A stretch of 64,000 nt of DNA from Adineta ricciae (taxonomy: Eukaryota > Rotifera > Eurotatoria > Adinetida > Adinetidae), in NCBI GenBank assembly GCA_905250025.1, contig CAJNOJ010000193.1, forward strand, positions 140,535 through 204,534, in the 5' to 3' direction. The notes beneath the pieces were generated by a model that was not told the DNA's origin, ran no database searches, and saw only the letters and a program-made list of their open reading frames with translations. Both the position numbers and the translations under genes were made by a program. The first letter of the stretch is position 1, and each line of letters starts with the position of its first letter. Shown piece by piece: positions 1 to 12,083 of the stretch.

Positions 1-1
1 T

Positions 2-735
2 CAGTCTCAATTTCAAACTTATTTGGAACATATTGACATACAAATTAACCGTGTCATACAAATGGCCGAGGATGTACACCAACAGTTACGTACGTTTACT
101 TTTATTATTGCATTCTCTACAGCCAGAAATCTCGGTGTATCATGTTGGAGTACCTATGAGTTCGTAGAGAAGCTTTAGAAGTTTTGATTGACGTTTTGAA
201 AATATCACAGATAATTTGAAACATGAACTAGACTACTAAAATTGTATGTTTATTTTCTGTGTATTTAGTCGATATCGATACGAAGTATGAAACGATAGAC
301 GATGTATTAGCTGACAGTTATGAAGCATCACAAGTCATAATAAATGACATTGATCAAGAAATACAAAACGAAGGATTACTTGCAAGACTTTATCGTAACA
401 CATTGGGTAATGGAGAATTGGATAAAGTAAAACATCAACAGAATCTTGCAACATTGAAAGAGTTCAAGCAGATTGTAAAAGTGGGAATTGTTGATGTCAA
501 CAACGTGCTCTCGAGATTAAAACAATTCAAAGCAGAAGCTGTGGAATTAAAATCAACTGTAACAGAAGTTGAACTTGCACAAACTATGTCATTCGATACC
601 CACTTAGATATATTAAGAGGTGGTCTTACACGATTGAACGAATTAAAACAACGTCTAGATGGTAGACTCAGGCAAAAACAAATAGATCATGTCGATAACA
701 ATCATGCTGATGATCGTCGTCACAATGATCTTTAA
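2..735 (+). CDS. 3' end of a coiled-coil protein (partial, two exons visible)
   Basis: The gene enters from the left edge. One frame is open over 2-89 (about 29 residues, Q/I/H-rich) and ends at a GTACGT donor. The next exon starts at 269 after a TTTAG acceptor, with matching phase, and runs to a TAA at 735. No ATG is available at the exon start, which supports splicing rather than a separate gene. The 155-residue exon is hydrophilic and heptad-like (alternating Leu/Ile/Val with Lys/Glu/Gln), so an alpha-helical coiled coil is likely. The tail is His/Asp/Arg-rich. I do not recognise the family and assign no function. The missing 5' part lies outside the window. Confidence 0.6.
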
Positions 736-1256
736 TAGCATACGGAAAACCTGTTGATTGAAATTTATTTATCCTAACTTTCTTCGAAACAACTTACGCT
801 TGATTTTCTTCTTTTGTTTATTTTTATTGCGTCTCATTATGAAGACGAATTAATCACGAGCACATTCTGTTTTTCTTCGTAGAAATACGAGACAAGTCGG
901 ATAGCTTTCCTAATCAAAGCTACTTCAAAACTTATCAAAAGAAAATAAGTAACATCAGTATACTAAGAAAAACTCAGTGAAGCAGGAGGACATGAGACTA
1001 TAAGTATATGAAAGAGACATGTAATCCGTAAGAAAGTAAAAGCATGATTATTATTATGAACCTGCTAACTCAACTATACTCAGATGACTATAAACACAAA
1101 ATAAATAATTACAAATGATTTTGCGTATTGTCGATTTATTATAATCTGAGATGTATAGTGATACAGTGGCACGCAGTTACACATGAAACGAAAAACCATG
1201 TTCTCTACATATAAAAAAATCACATTTTCATCCTGGCTTGAGATAATGTCTTCGAA
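736..1256. other. gene-free spacer
   Basis: AT-rich intergenic sequence between two convergent genes. It should contain both 3' UTRs. I see no long ORF or repeat in it. Confidence 0.5.
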
Positions 1257-2359
1257 TTAAAATTGCACACGCTTTTCATTGAGATCATCAATTTGCTTAT
1301 CGATTGCACCAACCAATGCCTTGACAATATAATCACCTTTCGTAAACGTAAAATTTCCTTCTTGAAGTTTTTCAATATTTTCTCTTTCTGTTTTATAATC
1401 ATCCGTTACATCGACATTCGTCATCATCTTATCCCAATCACGTAGATATCCAACACAGGTTGGATCGTCCGTACAGATTAAAAACGACACAAAGGTTGTG
1501 TCTATGCGACGTTCTATATTCATCAGATGTTTAAGTTCGTCAACATTTGGTTCTCCATCATCGTTGGTAGGGGCTCCATCGGTTGCAACGAATACTAACA
1601 CTTTTTTATCATTGTTTAGCCGAGTTATTGGCAACTGGAAGATTTTTCTGAGAGCAGGCACCAACGGGGTGTAACCGTAAGGTGGTTTCGAAAACACTTC
1701 ATTGACTTTGTCAGGATCCTTGACATTAAGAATCGATTCTCTATTAAGAAAGTAAATGTCGACACCGGATGAATCGAATATTGTTCCAACATTTAAGATA
1801 ATTTTGGCAAAGTCTCGAAGTTCATCCCATCGTGTTCGATTGGAACCATCCACAGTCGTGTTCATTGAACCTGAATCATCGCAGAGGAGAATGATTTCAT
1901 AGTTTTTCAATTTATGTAGACGCTTAGCGAAATCTTTTCGGATTTCGTTTCGAAGAATCACGTCTTGGAGACGATCATCAGCTAAAAGTGAAATAAATAA
2001 CAGATTGTAGGAACGATCTTCTATGTTTTTACTTTTTGGTAATAATATAGATGAGACACTTTCAGAAGAAGACTTACCCAAGGGGATACTTGCCGGTAAC
2101 GGCATAATGTTCGGACGATTCGGTTCTGGTTCATCGTTAGGTTTAACAGGACTATCAACAGCATGTTCAATATGATTCTGTTTTATATAAGGATTCCTAG
2201 TCCATCTTTCTGAAGCAATGCTCACTTGAGATTCATTTCTTCTCATATTTGGAGTTTCTGAGTTTAAACTTTCTAAAAAAAAGAAGTTTTTTTCCTACTC
2301 AAAAATTTAGATTCATTCGACTTACTCGGCTTTTTCTTCCATCCAAACTTATCCAACAT
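1257..2359 (-). CDS. von Willebrand factor A (VWA) domain protein
   Basis: Two exons: 2359-2326 (12 codons starting MLDKFGWKKK) and 2272-1257, joined across a 53-base GTAAG...TTTAG intron in matching phase, giving about 349 residues. After a polar, Pro/Ser-rich N-terminal 100 residues there is a VWA fold. Beta-strand 1 ends in a MIDAS motif, DDSGSMN (D-x-S-x-S form). The later MIDAS contacts are a Thr in GYTPL and the Asp in VATDGAPTNDD. VWA domains bind ligands through a metal ion. No signal peptide or membrane segment is seen, so an intracellular copine- or ubiquitin-pathway-like role is possible but unproven. The domain call is firm; the function is unknown. Confidence 0.8.
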
Positions 2360-2735
2360 TATTCACTTGTATGACCTACTTCAAAATAAATCGGACAGAA
2401 AAATGAATATTATTATTCAAATGATCGATATTCGATGCATATATATAATTATTTTCTTTTCGTTCTCCACTTCCTTCATGTGCTTTTTTTCTCTTGGTTT
2501 GTGTCATAACATCATTTACATGTTTATTTTCAATATCGACTCGATTCTTAGTCATAATTATGTTGTTTGCAGTTAGATTGGAAATTACCCAGGATCGAAA
2601 CCATCGGTGAACAAGCTGAAACAGTATTTCATCAATAATTTCAAAGGTATGCAAGGTGAGGGTGTGGACTATCGTAGGATTTTATATACTTATTCGCAAA
2701 AATCACGCAGTCATTGTTATTGTAGTAAAACTTTA

Positions 2736-3556
2736 TTATGAATGATAGAGCTCTGAACTATTCAAAATAGTACTACTGATGCCACCGGTGACTAACACTT
2801 TTCCATTGGTTAATTTGGAAGCTGTGTGTTCACATATTGGCAGTAATTGTGCATAGTCCAGTTGAGGGATCATATATCTCAGCGCTATTCAAATAACCAA
2901 TATTATTAGAGCCACCAGCGATTAACACTCTTCCATCTGTTAACAAAGTCGCCGTGTGATAAGCTCGATGATAGTTTACACTACCAGTAGCTGTCCACAC
3001 ATTTGTTGATGGATCATACAATTCAACGCTGTTTAGAACTCCTCCATTGTTATTTCCACCAGTAACCAGTACTTTTCCACTAGCTAACATAGATGCTATA
3101 TGATAACGTCGCGCATAATTCATATCGCTTGTAGTTGTCCATAATTCTGTGGATGGATCGTACAGTACAGCGCTGCTTAAACTAGTACTTTCTCATTTAA
3201 TAAACGAGATGCTGCATGTTGCACTTGAGCAGTATTTAAACTATTAGTTGTTGACCATCCTAATAGATAATGTGTAAACTTCTGAATTCGAACGAAATGC
3301 AAATTACCTGGCGCAGCCGTGATTGATGCAGCTAAACAAAACATGTAAGACTTTGTCTGATGGAATTACGAGTTTCGATAGAATTAGTTTTACCTGTGAT
3401 TTTACGTAAAGAGATCAAAGCAAAAATACCCAGTACCATACATAGAAAAAGGAAGAGTGTCAGTAGCAAACAAAGACAAATAGACCACGGTTTCAGATGC
3501 TTTTCCCATGTTTTCATATTTTTCACTACAGGTTTCTTTCTACATACATCAATCAT
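2736..3556 (-). pseudogene. membrane-anchored kelch-repeat protein, frameshifted
   Basis: The first exon (3556-3394) encodes a short basic N-terminus and one hydrophobic segment rich in Leu/Phe/Cys, a type II signal anchor. A GTAAAA...TTTAG intron leads to 3331 onward, where kelch repeats follow: hyT/A-S-x-L-x-x-G-x-V-L-V-x-G-G with closing E-L/I-Y-D-P-S-T and W. At least four repeats can be traced down to 2736, but they lie in three frames. A deletion after KVLV near 3186-3195 removes the GG turn and shifts frame. A second shift lies near 2848-2852, just after ANM. The final repeat ends early at ELYHS. Intact relatives fold as beta-propellers. Two independent breaks favour a pseudogene over sequencing error. 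Confidence 0.75.
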
Positions 3557-4204
3557 CGATCAATTTTCACGTGGTTGTCTTTTGCGCCTACTTTGTAGAA
3601 TTGGTTGATGGGAGTGTTTTGATACCAGATGAATAGGATGGAGTACGCTGACTGATAAATTTCATTTGTGATCGATGTATGAACAAAAGCCTGTTTTTTG
3701 CACTAGTATTTCGTGAACTATACAAAAAACTTACAATCTACTTTGTTCATTACAGGGAGCTGATAAATCTCAATAGAACGTTGGTTATTTTTTATTGCAT
3801 CTGATAATGTCGAACAAATCTGTTATTGATTGACCATTGGCTTCACCTGAAAGAGAAGCATAACATGACATCAATGCCTTCGGCGTCTATTGACTAGTAT
3901 ATACTTTGAAATGTCGGTGCATTTTCAGAGGCGCAGTTGTGTATATCTAGGCTGTGATTGAATGAATAAAAACAGTGTTTCGTGCTGCTTCTTGTCCTTC
4001 ATAAAATTCAATTTGCACACGAATAAACATTATATGTTTTATTTCAACTCATGTCATTGCAATCCTACGAGAAATGTTCTCAAATCTACGCATAAATATG
4101 GATGATTTTTCAATCTAACAAGTATTCGAAGTTTTATTGTCAAAAGGCTTTCATTTATTTCAAGTAAAACATCAGTAAATGAAGTGAATCATGATTTTCA
4201 GAAA
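3557..4204. other. gene-free spacer
   Basis: AT-rich sequence between the kelch pseudogene and the protease. Short ORFs only; I see no repeat or RNA gene. Confidence 0.45.
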
Positions 4205-5400
4205 TCAAGCTGAAGCTAACGACATTTTACTTTGAATCCACGGTAGATAGTAAGTCACACGTACGTAAACACTCGGAGTTCCTCTCGAACCGCAAGCTTG
4301 GCCATAACTTACGATTCCATTCAAAAACCTTCGAACGCAAAACGGAAAATTAATAAATGATTGAGTCAACAATTAATACTTGCCATTGCCCATTAGATTC
4401 ATACATCAAAGGACCACCTGAATCTCCTTGACATGTAGCGCTATATGTAGTATATCTTCCCGCACATAGTTGTTTATCTTCATCAAAAACCTTTGTAACG
4501 TAGGTATTGCACATATCACCCATTGTATATAACCAGGTTTGTCTGAGAACGGAGCTTGTATACCCATTGTAATATGTTTTTCCCCAGCCGGCTGATAAAG
4601 AATAAAATCGTCTTTCGATCAAATTCTCAAAAGGTGTAGATGAAAACTTTCAATATACTTACACACCCAGACTGTTTTATTAACAGCTGTACCAACATGC
4701 GCGCCTGGTAAACAAATAACATTGATCGCGTCAGAAATCTGAACAGGCTTGGATAAACGTATTACACTTATATCGTTTTCTAGAGTGCTACTATTGTATA
4801 GCTCATGCACCCAGATATTTTCGGCAACAATTTCTTCTCCTTTGTTGACTATTGACTCTCTCTTATGCAAACCCACAGTAATCACATAGTCAGTCGGCTC
4901 AATTGGATATGTAATACAATGTGCAGCTGTTAGCACATGCTGTTGATCGATAAGCACACCGCCACATTGAAGATCACTACTAAGTAATAGGACCTGCCAT
5001 GGCTAATGGTCAATATAATAGAGAATAGTGATTATTTGAGTACTTTGTCTTTCATAGAACTTACCCAGCTGTAGATAGCCGCATCTTGTCCACCAACGAT
5101 CCGTTGTAGCAATGGTAGGTGTTTCTGTTTACCACACTCTCGAGGAAAATCTGTACTTGGAATCGGTAAAGGTGTAGTTTCGCAACAGAGACGTGCTTGG
5201 CCGTTCCTTCTTTCTAGCTCCGTTTCACTTATGCATTCCTGATTGTATGCTTCGGTATAGGCGAAGAATTCATCATGTGTATCTATCCAAGAGGAACATA
5301 TTTTACCATTGTCGTAGGTCGTTAAATGGAATTCTATTTCATCGCTTTTGATACCAACAATAAGAGCAACAAGAAAAAGGACTAAGGGATTGGATGACAT
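4205..5400 (-). CDS. secreted trypsin-like serine protease (S1A)
   Basis: Four exons: 5400-5065, 5002-4663, 4591-4381 and 4328-4205. A signal peptide (MSSNPLVLFLVALIVG) is followed by a pro-region with several Cys and the activation site RIVGG. The catalytic triad is complete: His in LTAAHC, Asp in ENDISVIRL, Ser in CQGDSGGP. The last exon has the family's C-terminal GIVSYGQACG and GTPSVYVRV...WI strands. The first three exons join in frame. The obvious GT-AG junction between exons 3 and 4 (4380/4328) leaves exon 4 one base out of frame, so either a non-canonical site is used or the gene carries a lesion. Role: secreted endopeptidase, substrate unknown. Confidence 0.8.
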
Positions 5401-5686
5401 TCTTATTCGAATGTATCTTTTGATAAAATGACTATGGAAGCATTAGTGATGCTCTTACAATAGAAAATGAAACTCAATCTTTCTGATGAAAATATCAATC
5501 ATGACAAAGCATTCGATATGTTGTTGTCTTTTTTTGTCCTTAACTTGCATCCAGTGAATTATCATGTGATTTCATCATTCACCTCGTTAAAGATTCTACT
5601 AAATAGTAAGATATATTCTGGAAGATATCGATTACTTCAAAAATAACTAGATTTGTTTCGTATGTAGAAATAACAGTGTTAGTGTT

Positions 5687-6814
5687 TCATAACTGTGATT
5701 GAAATTTATTTGATGAAGCTTTAAAGTATAGCAGAGGTCCCATATCACGTGGATCGAACCAAATAGGTGAATGTTTGAACTGATTAACTACATTAATCAT
5801 ATATTCTGACGTAGGAACTCCCGATACAATTTGTGTTACTACGCCTAATGATTGTTGCTCGAATAGAAGTTTAAATGGTGATGTTTGCTGGGCATAGCAA
5901 AGCATAAACGGTATTCCAGCAGCAGCAGCTGTATGATTTAATGCTAATAGAAGATTTTCTCTTTCACCGATGGCATCGATTGACGTGGGATCGTAGGATT
6001 GGAAGAAATTCATAGCTATTCTCAATTGACCTTTATATGGATTGCTGATACCTAGTCGATCATCGTGAAGTGTAGTCGATGCTGGTTCCCATATCATTGC
6101 CGCAGTATATCGTCGTGAACTAAAGTCGCCTACAACAAAAGTGCCCACATATTCACTCTGTTGCATAATATAATGCAGATCTGAGAGTTCTGGACGCTGT
6201 ACCCAATCGATCATGTCAATTGTCCAAAGACGTTCTGTTTCTGCCTTATTCAGTTTATGAAAGTTAACTGTCACAGTACCGGCTTCGGTAGAGAGGATGA
6301 AAGCATCTAACAAAACGGCTCGATCAGGTGGAGCGCCAAGTAAATTCTGTTGCAAGCTCAGTGATGCTATATTGGCAGTAGCCGTATAGCCTAGCACTAT
6401 GTCTGGAAGTGGATCCTGAATACATTCGATAGCTCTCTGGATTAGTTCTTTTGAACGCTGTTGCCGTCGTTGATCGGGATCAACACGCATCAATCGACTA
6501 CATATGGCAGTTACTGGAATATGACCATAATATACAGTTTTAATATTAAACACCAAAGTAGATACAACACGATTGTTAGTAGATTGCACTAGTGCAAAGC
6601 ACCATGATTTGCGATACTGTTTCATCGGTTGTAGATAGTCAGTAGTCTCACAATGGAATAGAACAGGTAAATTATCTTTGGCACCCATCGTTACGAATTT
6701 CTGATTCGTGTACTGACACCGTTGAAATAGATCGTGTAGTTTAGATAAATTTTCCTCATAATCGTTCATAGAATAAACACGAAAAATTACATCGGATAAT
6801 GATTCGGTCGCCAT
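5687..6814 (-). CDS. GNAT-family N-acetyltransferase, HLS1-like
   Basis: A single intact 375-residue ORF. The N-terminal half has the shape of a GNAT domain: a short beta-alpha start, a strand with VVSTLVFN, then a strand plus pyrophosphate-loop region where RVDPDQRRQQRS occupies the R/Q-x-x-G-x-G/A position and precedes an amphipathic helix. An N/S-rich segment follows, like the motif-B region of HOOKLESS1-type proteins. The C-terminal half is a second, less conserved alpha/beta domain. No membrane segment or signal is seen. The pyrophosphate loop lacks the usual glycines, so catalytic activity is uncertain. The family is my inference from pattern. Confidence 0.55.
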   Translation of the reverse strand: MATESLSDVIFRVYSMNDYEENLSKLHDLFQRCQYTNQKFVTMGAKDNLPVLFHCETTDYLQPMKQYRKSWCFALVQSTNNRVVSTLVFNIKTVYYGHIPVTAICSRLMRVDPDQRRQQRSKELIQRAIECIQDPLPDIVLGYTATANIASLSLQQNLLGAPPDRAVLLDAFILSTEAGTVTVNFHKLNKAETERLWTIDMIDWVQRPELSDLHYIMQQSEYVGTFVVGDFSSRRYTAAMIWEPASTTLHDDRLGISNPYKGQLRIAMNFFQSYDPTSIDAIGERENLLLALNHTAAAAGIPFMLCYAQQTSPFKLLFEQQSLGVVTQIVSGVPTSEYMINVVNQFKHSPIWFDPRDMGPLLYFKASSNKFQSQL

Positions 6815-7715
6815 ATTAGTGAAGTTCTCCTTGAAAAGAGCACCGATATGTTTGCTAAGGGTATTACTTTGTTGATAAGAATAAGTTTCATATCTTTTGT
6901 TCTAGATATCAACAAGTTCTTTGTCTTTTTGTTAAAGTATTCTAAGGTATTTCATATCGAAGAACAAAAGAACATAGTGATGTGTAAGCACCATCCTTTA
7001 TTTTACGCGATCGGCTTCTATGGATCATGATAATTCTACCTATTCCAAATTATTGGTATACTTTCATCGAAGTATGAGAAATTCTCATTTGAATTATATC
7101 ACCAATATTTTATCCCATTCAATACTAGCGTAGCAAGGAATACGTGCTCCATTCCTTAGTCTCTAAGTACCTAGATTACCTCACTTGTCCCAGTTACTTT
7201 AAACATACTACTACCGGATACTCTAAAGAGGTTCAAGAGGCTATACCGTTGGAACAATACAACAAACATAATGCAGTGACAATAATACATTATAATGTCA
7301 CTCTAAGTCGGAAGTGAAAATAAATAGTTTCTGATTAAAAAAACGGTAGTTACTTTCGAGTAGCATTATAATCCTACTGTCACGTCGTCAAACACTATAC
7401 AATCATCAACAACTAACGCTAAAAGATGGGAAAATAAAGATAGCTGTGACATGTAATTTGCCACTTTTCTTCCCACATATCTGTTTATTGTTTTACACGA
7501 GTTAGATTGCATTTCTTACAGCAGATAGAAAAGAACAAACACAATAGATGTTCGGTAAGCTGACGTGTTCTCAAGAATTGATATCCTATCGACAGGTCTG
7601 CTTCATTTATTGTGAGTAAATATATAAAAAATCATCTGCTTATAAGCGCATTCATATTAAAATAGATTCGATTCTGATGTATATATATACTCTCAGTCTT
7701 CAGTCTTGTGAGTGC
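6815..7715. other. gene-free spacer
   Basis: About 900 bases with short overlapping ORFs only. It should include the upstream region of the acetyltransferase gene and the 3' region of the GPCR. I see no recognisable repeat. Confidence 0.4.
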
Positions 7716-8676
7716 TTAGCAAGGCATCGTTTGGTTCGATTGTCGACAGCAAAATAGTACTTCTTTAACCCGTTGACGAAAGCGCTTCGATGATGCCAGA
7801 AATATGAAACAATTCCCCTAGAAAATGAAATACACAGTGAATAAAGTGCATAGGAATCAAATTACATACAACATAGTACATGTATGCCATCATTGAGAGT
7901 ATTGAAGTTGCCAAGTATTCTTTTACTTGTCGGTCGACATCCTTGACGACCGAACTCGTGATTAAAATATAAATATTAAAAATTCCATACGGTAGCAAAC
8001 TAACAATGACCAGTATCACGTGAATCAAGGTCATCTTGATTATTTGTTGATCAATGTGTAGTTCAATGCATTTAAGTCTTTGTTGAACATTACGATACGT
8101 TAAACAGCCGAATAAAATCATTATGGAAACTGGTATAATACAGATAATACCAATCAGATACACTAATCTGTAAATATCATAGGCAGCATTCATGTTCGTA
8201 CAAGTCTTCGTAACCGGTGAAAGATCATAAAAGAGAAAAACGGGAATGCCATGTGCACACCAAAAGATAAGCATAATCACCGTAATTCGATGTGCCCATT
8301 TTATTTGGCTGTGACGTCGGAGGTCGACACTGCTCGACGTAGCCAAATATTGATCTATTGTAGCCAAACAAGAAATCGTCGTGGATACTACAGCTGGAAC
8401 AAGTAGAAAATACTGTCGTACTTTGCACCACGCATTTGATTTATCAATGAGATCAATATTATAACCTACGTTTAGAATACGAAATGTCAAGTTAATCATT
8501 ATGAAAAGAGTATTAACTATCGAGCCGACAAGAAAATAGAATGTAGACGGATTGGTACGATAAGTACGTACTCTTGAGAAGACTAGGATATTGATTCCAT
8601 TACCAATGATACCGGTAATAAGGAACAGATAACCAGTAAAGAATGTGAATTGCTGAGCATCGTAGAACAACGTCAT
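7716..8676 (-). CDS. rhodopsin-like GPCR (7TM receptor)
   Basis: Two exons, 8676-7870 and 7817-7716, joined across a 52-base GTATGT...TCTAG intron. Splicing restores TM7 and the tail (YYVGNCFIFLASSKRFRQRV), giving 302 residues. Seven hydrophobic segments are visible. TM1 carries the GN of class A receptors (GIIGNGINILVF). TM3 begins with the conserved Cys (AWCKVRQYF) and ends in TIDQYLAT instead of DRY. TM6 has SLLPYGIFNIY. TM7 ends with a Phe/Leu-rich FIFLASSKRF instead of NPxxY. This pattern fits the expanded bdelloid receptor group often compared with FMRFamide receptors. The ligand is unknown. It acts at the plasma membrane. Confidence 0.85.
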
Positions 8677-9202
8677 AATGGTTAGAAATTATGTATGAGA
8701 GAATGCTTTTCATTATAAGGAAGTCTGGAGAGGGACAGAAGAAGGAAAAATATTCTGTTCTTAAAATACACCTTTACTATTTTGTATCCATGTGAAAAAT
8801 TCTTCTCAGAACAAACATATAATTCTGTACTGTTCTTCACTCTCCTTGGCTAAGATAAAGAAAATCTATATGCTTCACCAGATAGATTTCTAACTAATCA
8901 AATCGATTCAGGATATATCCTTGTTTCAATAGAGAAATTCTTTTATTTATGTTCCTTCCATAGTTTCATAGTACTTTTGATGTAAACACTTCATTCCTTT
9001 GTACTCTCTTCATGACATGATTTTTATTTGATACAAGTAAAGTACCATCAAATTTTCTCAGATGAAAAAAAAATGTCAGATTATACATCTGAGGGATGAA
9101 ATGGAATTTCTAATCCATCGCAATCTTTCGTCCTGCATGCTTTTGAAAATAATTTCTAGACTTTGCCTATCCGGACGCGTTAAAGTCATAAATATGAATA
9201 AT
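8677..9202. other. gene-poor spacer
   Basis: AT-rich sequence upstream of the GPCR gene. A 66-codon minus-strand ORF at 9076-9276 may be the decayed C-terminal tail of the neighbouring GPCR pseudogene (basic, Arg/Tyr-rich start), but this is weak. Confidence 0.35.
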
Positions 9203-9429
9203 ACGACCAATTCAAAAGGTGATTCTTGGGTATAGCGATAACGTCCCCAAGGAGAACGACGACATACTCTTTGCATATGCGTTCAACAGAGATTGTCTAC
9301 ACAATTAAGTTTCGTGTCATACGTTTCATCCTTTAACGATGAAATCTCGAGATAGATTAGAATCCCTCATGATCTTTCTTCTATGCCTAGAATATTTTAA
9401 CCGATGAATCTGATTTATAATTATAAACT

Positions 9430-10150
9430 ACGTCAAAGAGACAATGCAGTCCATATGAAAATTAAATATGTGAAAACGTTATAAATATTACAAAACTGCT
9501 CATGATCACAACCTAAGAACATCATGAAGCACAGTTGATGGTGTGCATTCAGAATCGTACTGTTTTGGTTTTGTGGTCGATCAGCATCTTTTATTCCGCT
9601 ACTACTGATTGAAACATACGCAGTATAAACTCCATATGGTAGTAAGCTGATTGTGACAAGCACGACACGGATGAGAGTCACTATGATCAACTCGTAGCTA
9701 CGCGAGATTCACTGTCTGCATGACGCAAATGATACCGATCAGCTATACAATTGCGTAGATCACAAAACTTGAGTTGAGATTTTACAAGTGTTGGTCAACA
9801 GAGAAATATCGTAAAATATAACAATGGAAATTCTATGCGCCAGCCAAATGATGACCGCAACCAACACGACTGGACGAGCGAAGCGAATTTGACAGTAACG
9901 TCGAAATGCGGTATGCTTCGAAGTGAGTGAGAATTGATCGATGGTTGCCAGTGATGAGGAGGAAACAATCAGTGTAAATTGTAGACTGTTGAGTAGCGCA
10001 TAATAAGGTGACGCTAAGTTCTATTCTTCAGTTGAACAGTGCATGTGGAAGAAGAAAACGGTGAGGAGGTCTTCATGCGAATAGCAAATGAATCGAAGCT
10101 TTTTACTTCGTACAGTGTGAAAGATGTCAAAATAACAGTAGCACCATATT
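9430..10150 (-). pseudogene. GPCR pseudogene, copy A
   Basis: Remnants of a rhodopsin-like receptor read in the right order but not in one frame. The TM3 region has SLATIDQFSL followed by a basic loop and a TM4-like VVLVAVIIWLAH. After a decayed TM5 with stops comes an intact TM6 (LVTISLLPYGVYTAYVSISSS), and then frame-shifted TM7 debris. A TAG stop near 10,022 interrupts the loop before TM3; the corresponding codon in copy B is CAG. The TM5 and TM7 lesions are shared with copy B, so the gene was dead before the copies diverged. Confidence 0.75.
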
Positions 10151-10706
10151 AATACAGGATTCTTGCTTCATAATTCAATCGTAACATGTTTTTTCAGCAA
10201 GAAGATCTCTAGTGGAACGGAGAGAGAGATACGTTAATTGACAATTATAGGGCAGAATCTACGATCATCGCCGGACAGAATGAATCTGATAGGTGGACTG
10301 GTAACAAGCAAGAGACGAGCTTATTTTTAGTGAACATAATAAATTATTGAGTATAATATATTGAAAGGAATTCTACAATGCAATTTGCTTCTACCGAACG
10401 AAGAAAGAGAATAGAATTGCAAAAAAAAACAAATTTATTCATGTCTGTGCAAAGTGCAAATATCGTTTGCATATCCACACCACTTTTCTGTTCATTTTGA
10501 ACATGAGAAAATGTATGTCATAGTCACCTACTAATCATTTCTTCGTATGAGAGATGTACATGAACTATTTCATTACTATAATCTATTATATCACTTTGGG
10601 GACATAGTACATTCATTCACATTGACATCCCTCCTCGGGATAATTATTGCTCTTTCTTCTATCTAATGATAGTAACGCGTTTATTGTAAAAGGTAGAATA
10701 GGCGAT

Positions 10707-11765
10707 TCAATCAAGGTCGATGTTGTCATCGGAAAACGTCGTACACTCTGGATAAACCTGATTTTCGCTTTGAGAAACCCAAGCCTTTATTGTTCTCCAA
10801 CATTTTTTCTTCAGAACATACTTCACTTGCCGACGATATCGTGCCGATGTGATCAAAAACAAATACAAATTAATCTAAAATGCACGAACTACTTTTTTCT
10901 TCTCAGTTGTAAGATAAAATCTTACTGCAGTATTTGTATTAATCAATGAGTAAGATACGGTTTGAATCAATCGTTCGATCGTTGCTCTTAATTGATCTAT
11001 TTGCTGAGGATTGATATTGATCGAGTAAACTCGATAACTTGTATAGGGCAACTGTAATAAAACAAACGCAATAACACGAACAAGTACCATTGCTGTGATT
11101 TGGCGGTCAAAACGACGACGTTCAAGCGGAATTTGTCGACGAATAATGCGGCGAACGTTCCCATAAGCAATTAAACTGAACGTAGAAGCAATCAGAATCG
11201 GTACAAAGCCAGCAAGAAGTGGATAGTAGATATATTTTGCATATTGACTCCATATCGGATTTAATATGATACATCCCAATAATGGATGACTACCAACGCA
11301 AAGACCATATAGAATACTATGCACAACATTGAAGCAAACACCTATTGCTACTAAAGATCGAGCGGTTTTCAATGTATAAAGTTGTCTTAAACTCGAACGA
11401 TGATTTGTTGAAAATAGTTGATCACAAGCCGATAAACAAATCATATACGATGTTGTTAAAATCGATGTCTGAAAGATAACAAGTCGTAGTTTACACCAAA
11501 TCGTTGAAGTTACTATTGTCATATCATTGTAGACCAGAGGCACAAGTGTTATGATAAATGTCATTAAACCACATATAAAATTTGAAATTGATTCAACGAT
11601 TAGATACAGAGCAGATCGATTGGTTCGAAAGGATTTCAATCGAAGAAAAACTAAAATGTTCAGTGGATTACTTATAAATGAAGCAATACTAGTAATACAA
11701 TTCGCATAAATTAAATATTGAGAGGTAACTTGGGAAATTACTGCTGATGTTGAATTTGATGTCAT
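10707..11765 (-). CDS. rhodopsin-like GPCR, copy A
   Basis: Exons 11765-10926 and 10874-10707 join across a 51-base GTAAG...TTTAG intron to give 335 residues. Without splicing the frame would stop within the intron, and splicing creates a normal TM7-to-tail sequence (NTNTAINLYLFLITSARYRR). The N-terminus has N-x-S/T glycosylation sites. TM1 has SNPLNILVFLRL in place of the usual GN. The TM3 Cys is in IWCKLRL, and the DRY position reads SACDQLFS. TM6 has LQLPYTSYRVY. The basic tail KKKCWR may carry a palmitoylated Cys. The intact reading frame in both copies argues for function. The ligand is unknown. Confidence 0.85.
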
Positions 11766-12083
11766 GGTAGGCGTTAGGTACTCATATGAAAATGAAAAGG
11801 ATGGTCGTCTTTTCTTTTAACAATCATATTAAAATGTCAAAGTAAGAAGCCTAGAGGGATGTGTTAAAAGAGACATACGGGAAGCTGACTTTTCGCCAGC
11901 AATTCACTCTCCGAGAAAACAAATAGAAACAGCCGAGTTTCATTCTGTGAACGGTAAGAACGCGTTGAATTCTGTGCTGTAAGACAAACCAATATCTCTG
12001 ATTTCGGAAAGATACTCGCGTACATAAAACACAGCATAATCAAAAGGAAAGCTTTTAAAGATGACGTTAAGCACAAAGCTTAA

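Noticed and set aside
2376..2654. 92-codon minus-strand ORF upstream of the VWA gene
   Set aside because: No motif, low complexity, and overlaps the plus-strand chance ORF at 2367. No splice partner found.
10647..10949. Plus-strand 100-codon ORF over the GPCR 3' exon
   Set aside because: It is the antisense of the spliced GPCR tail and recurs only because the region is duplicated.
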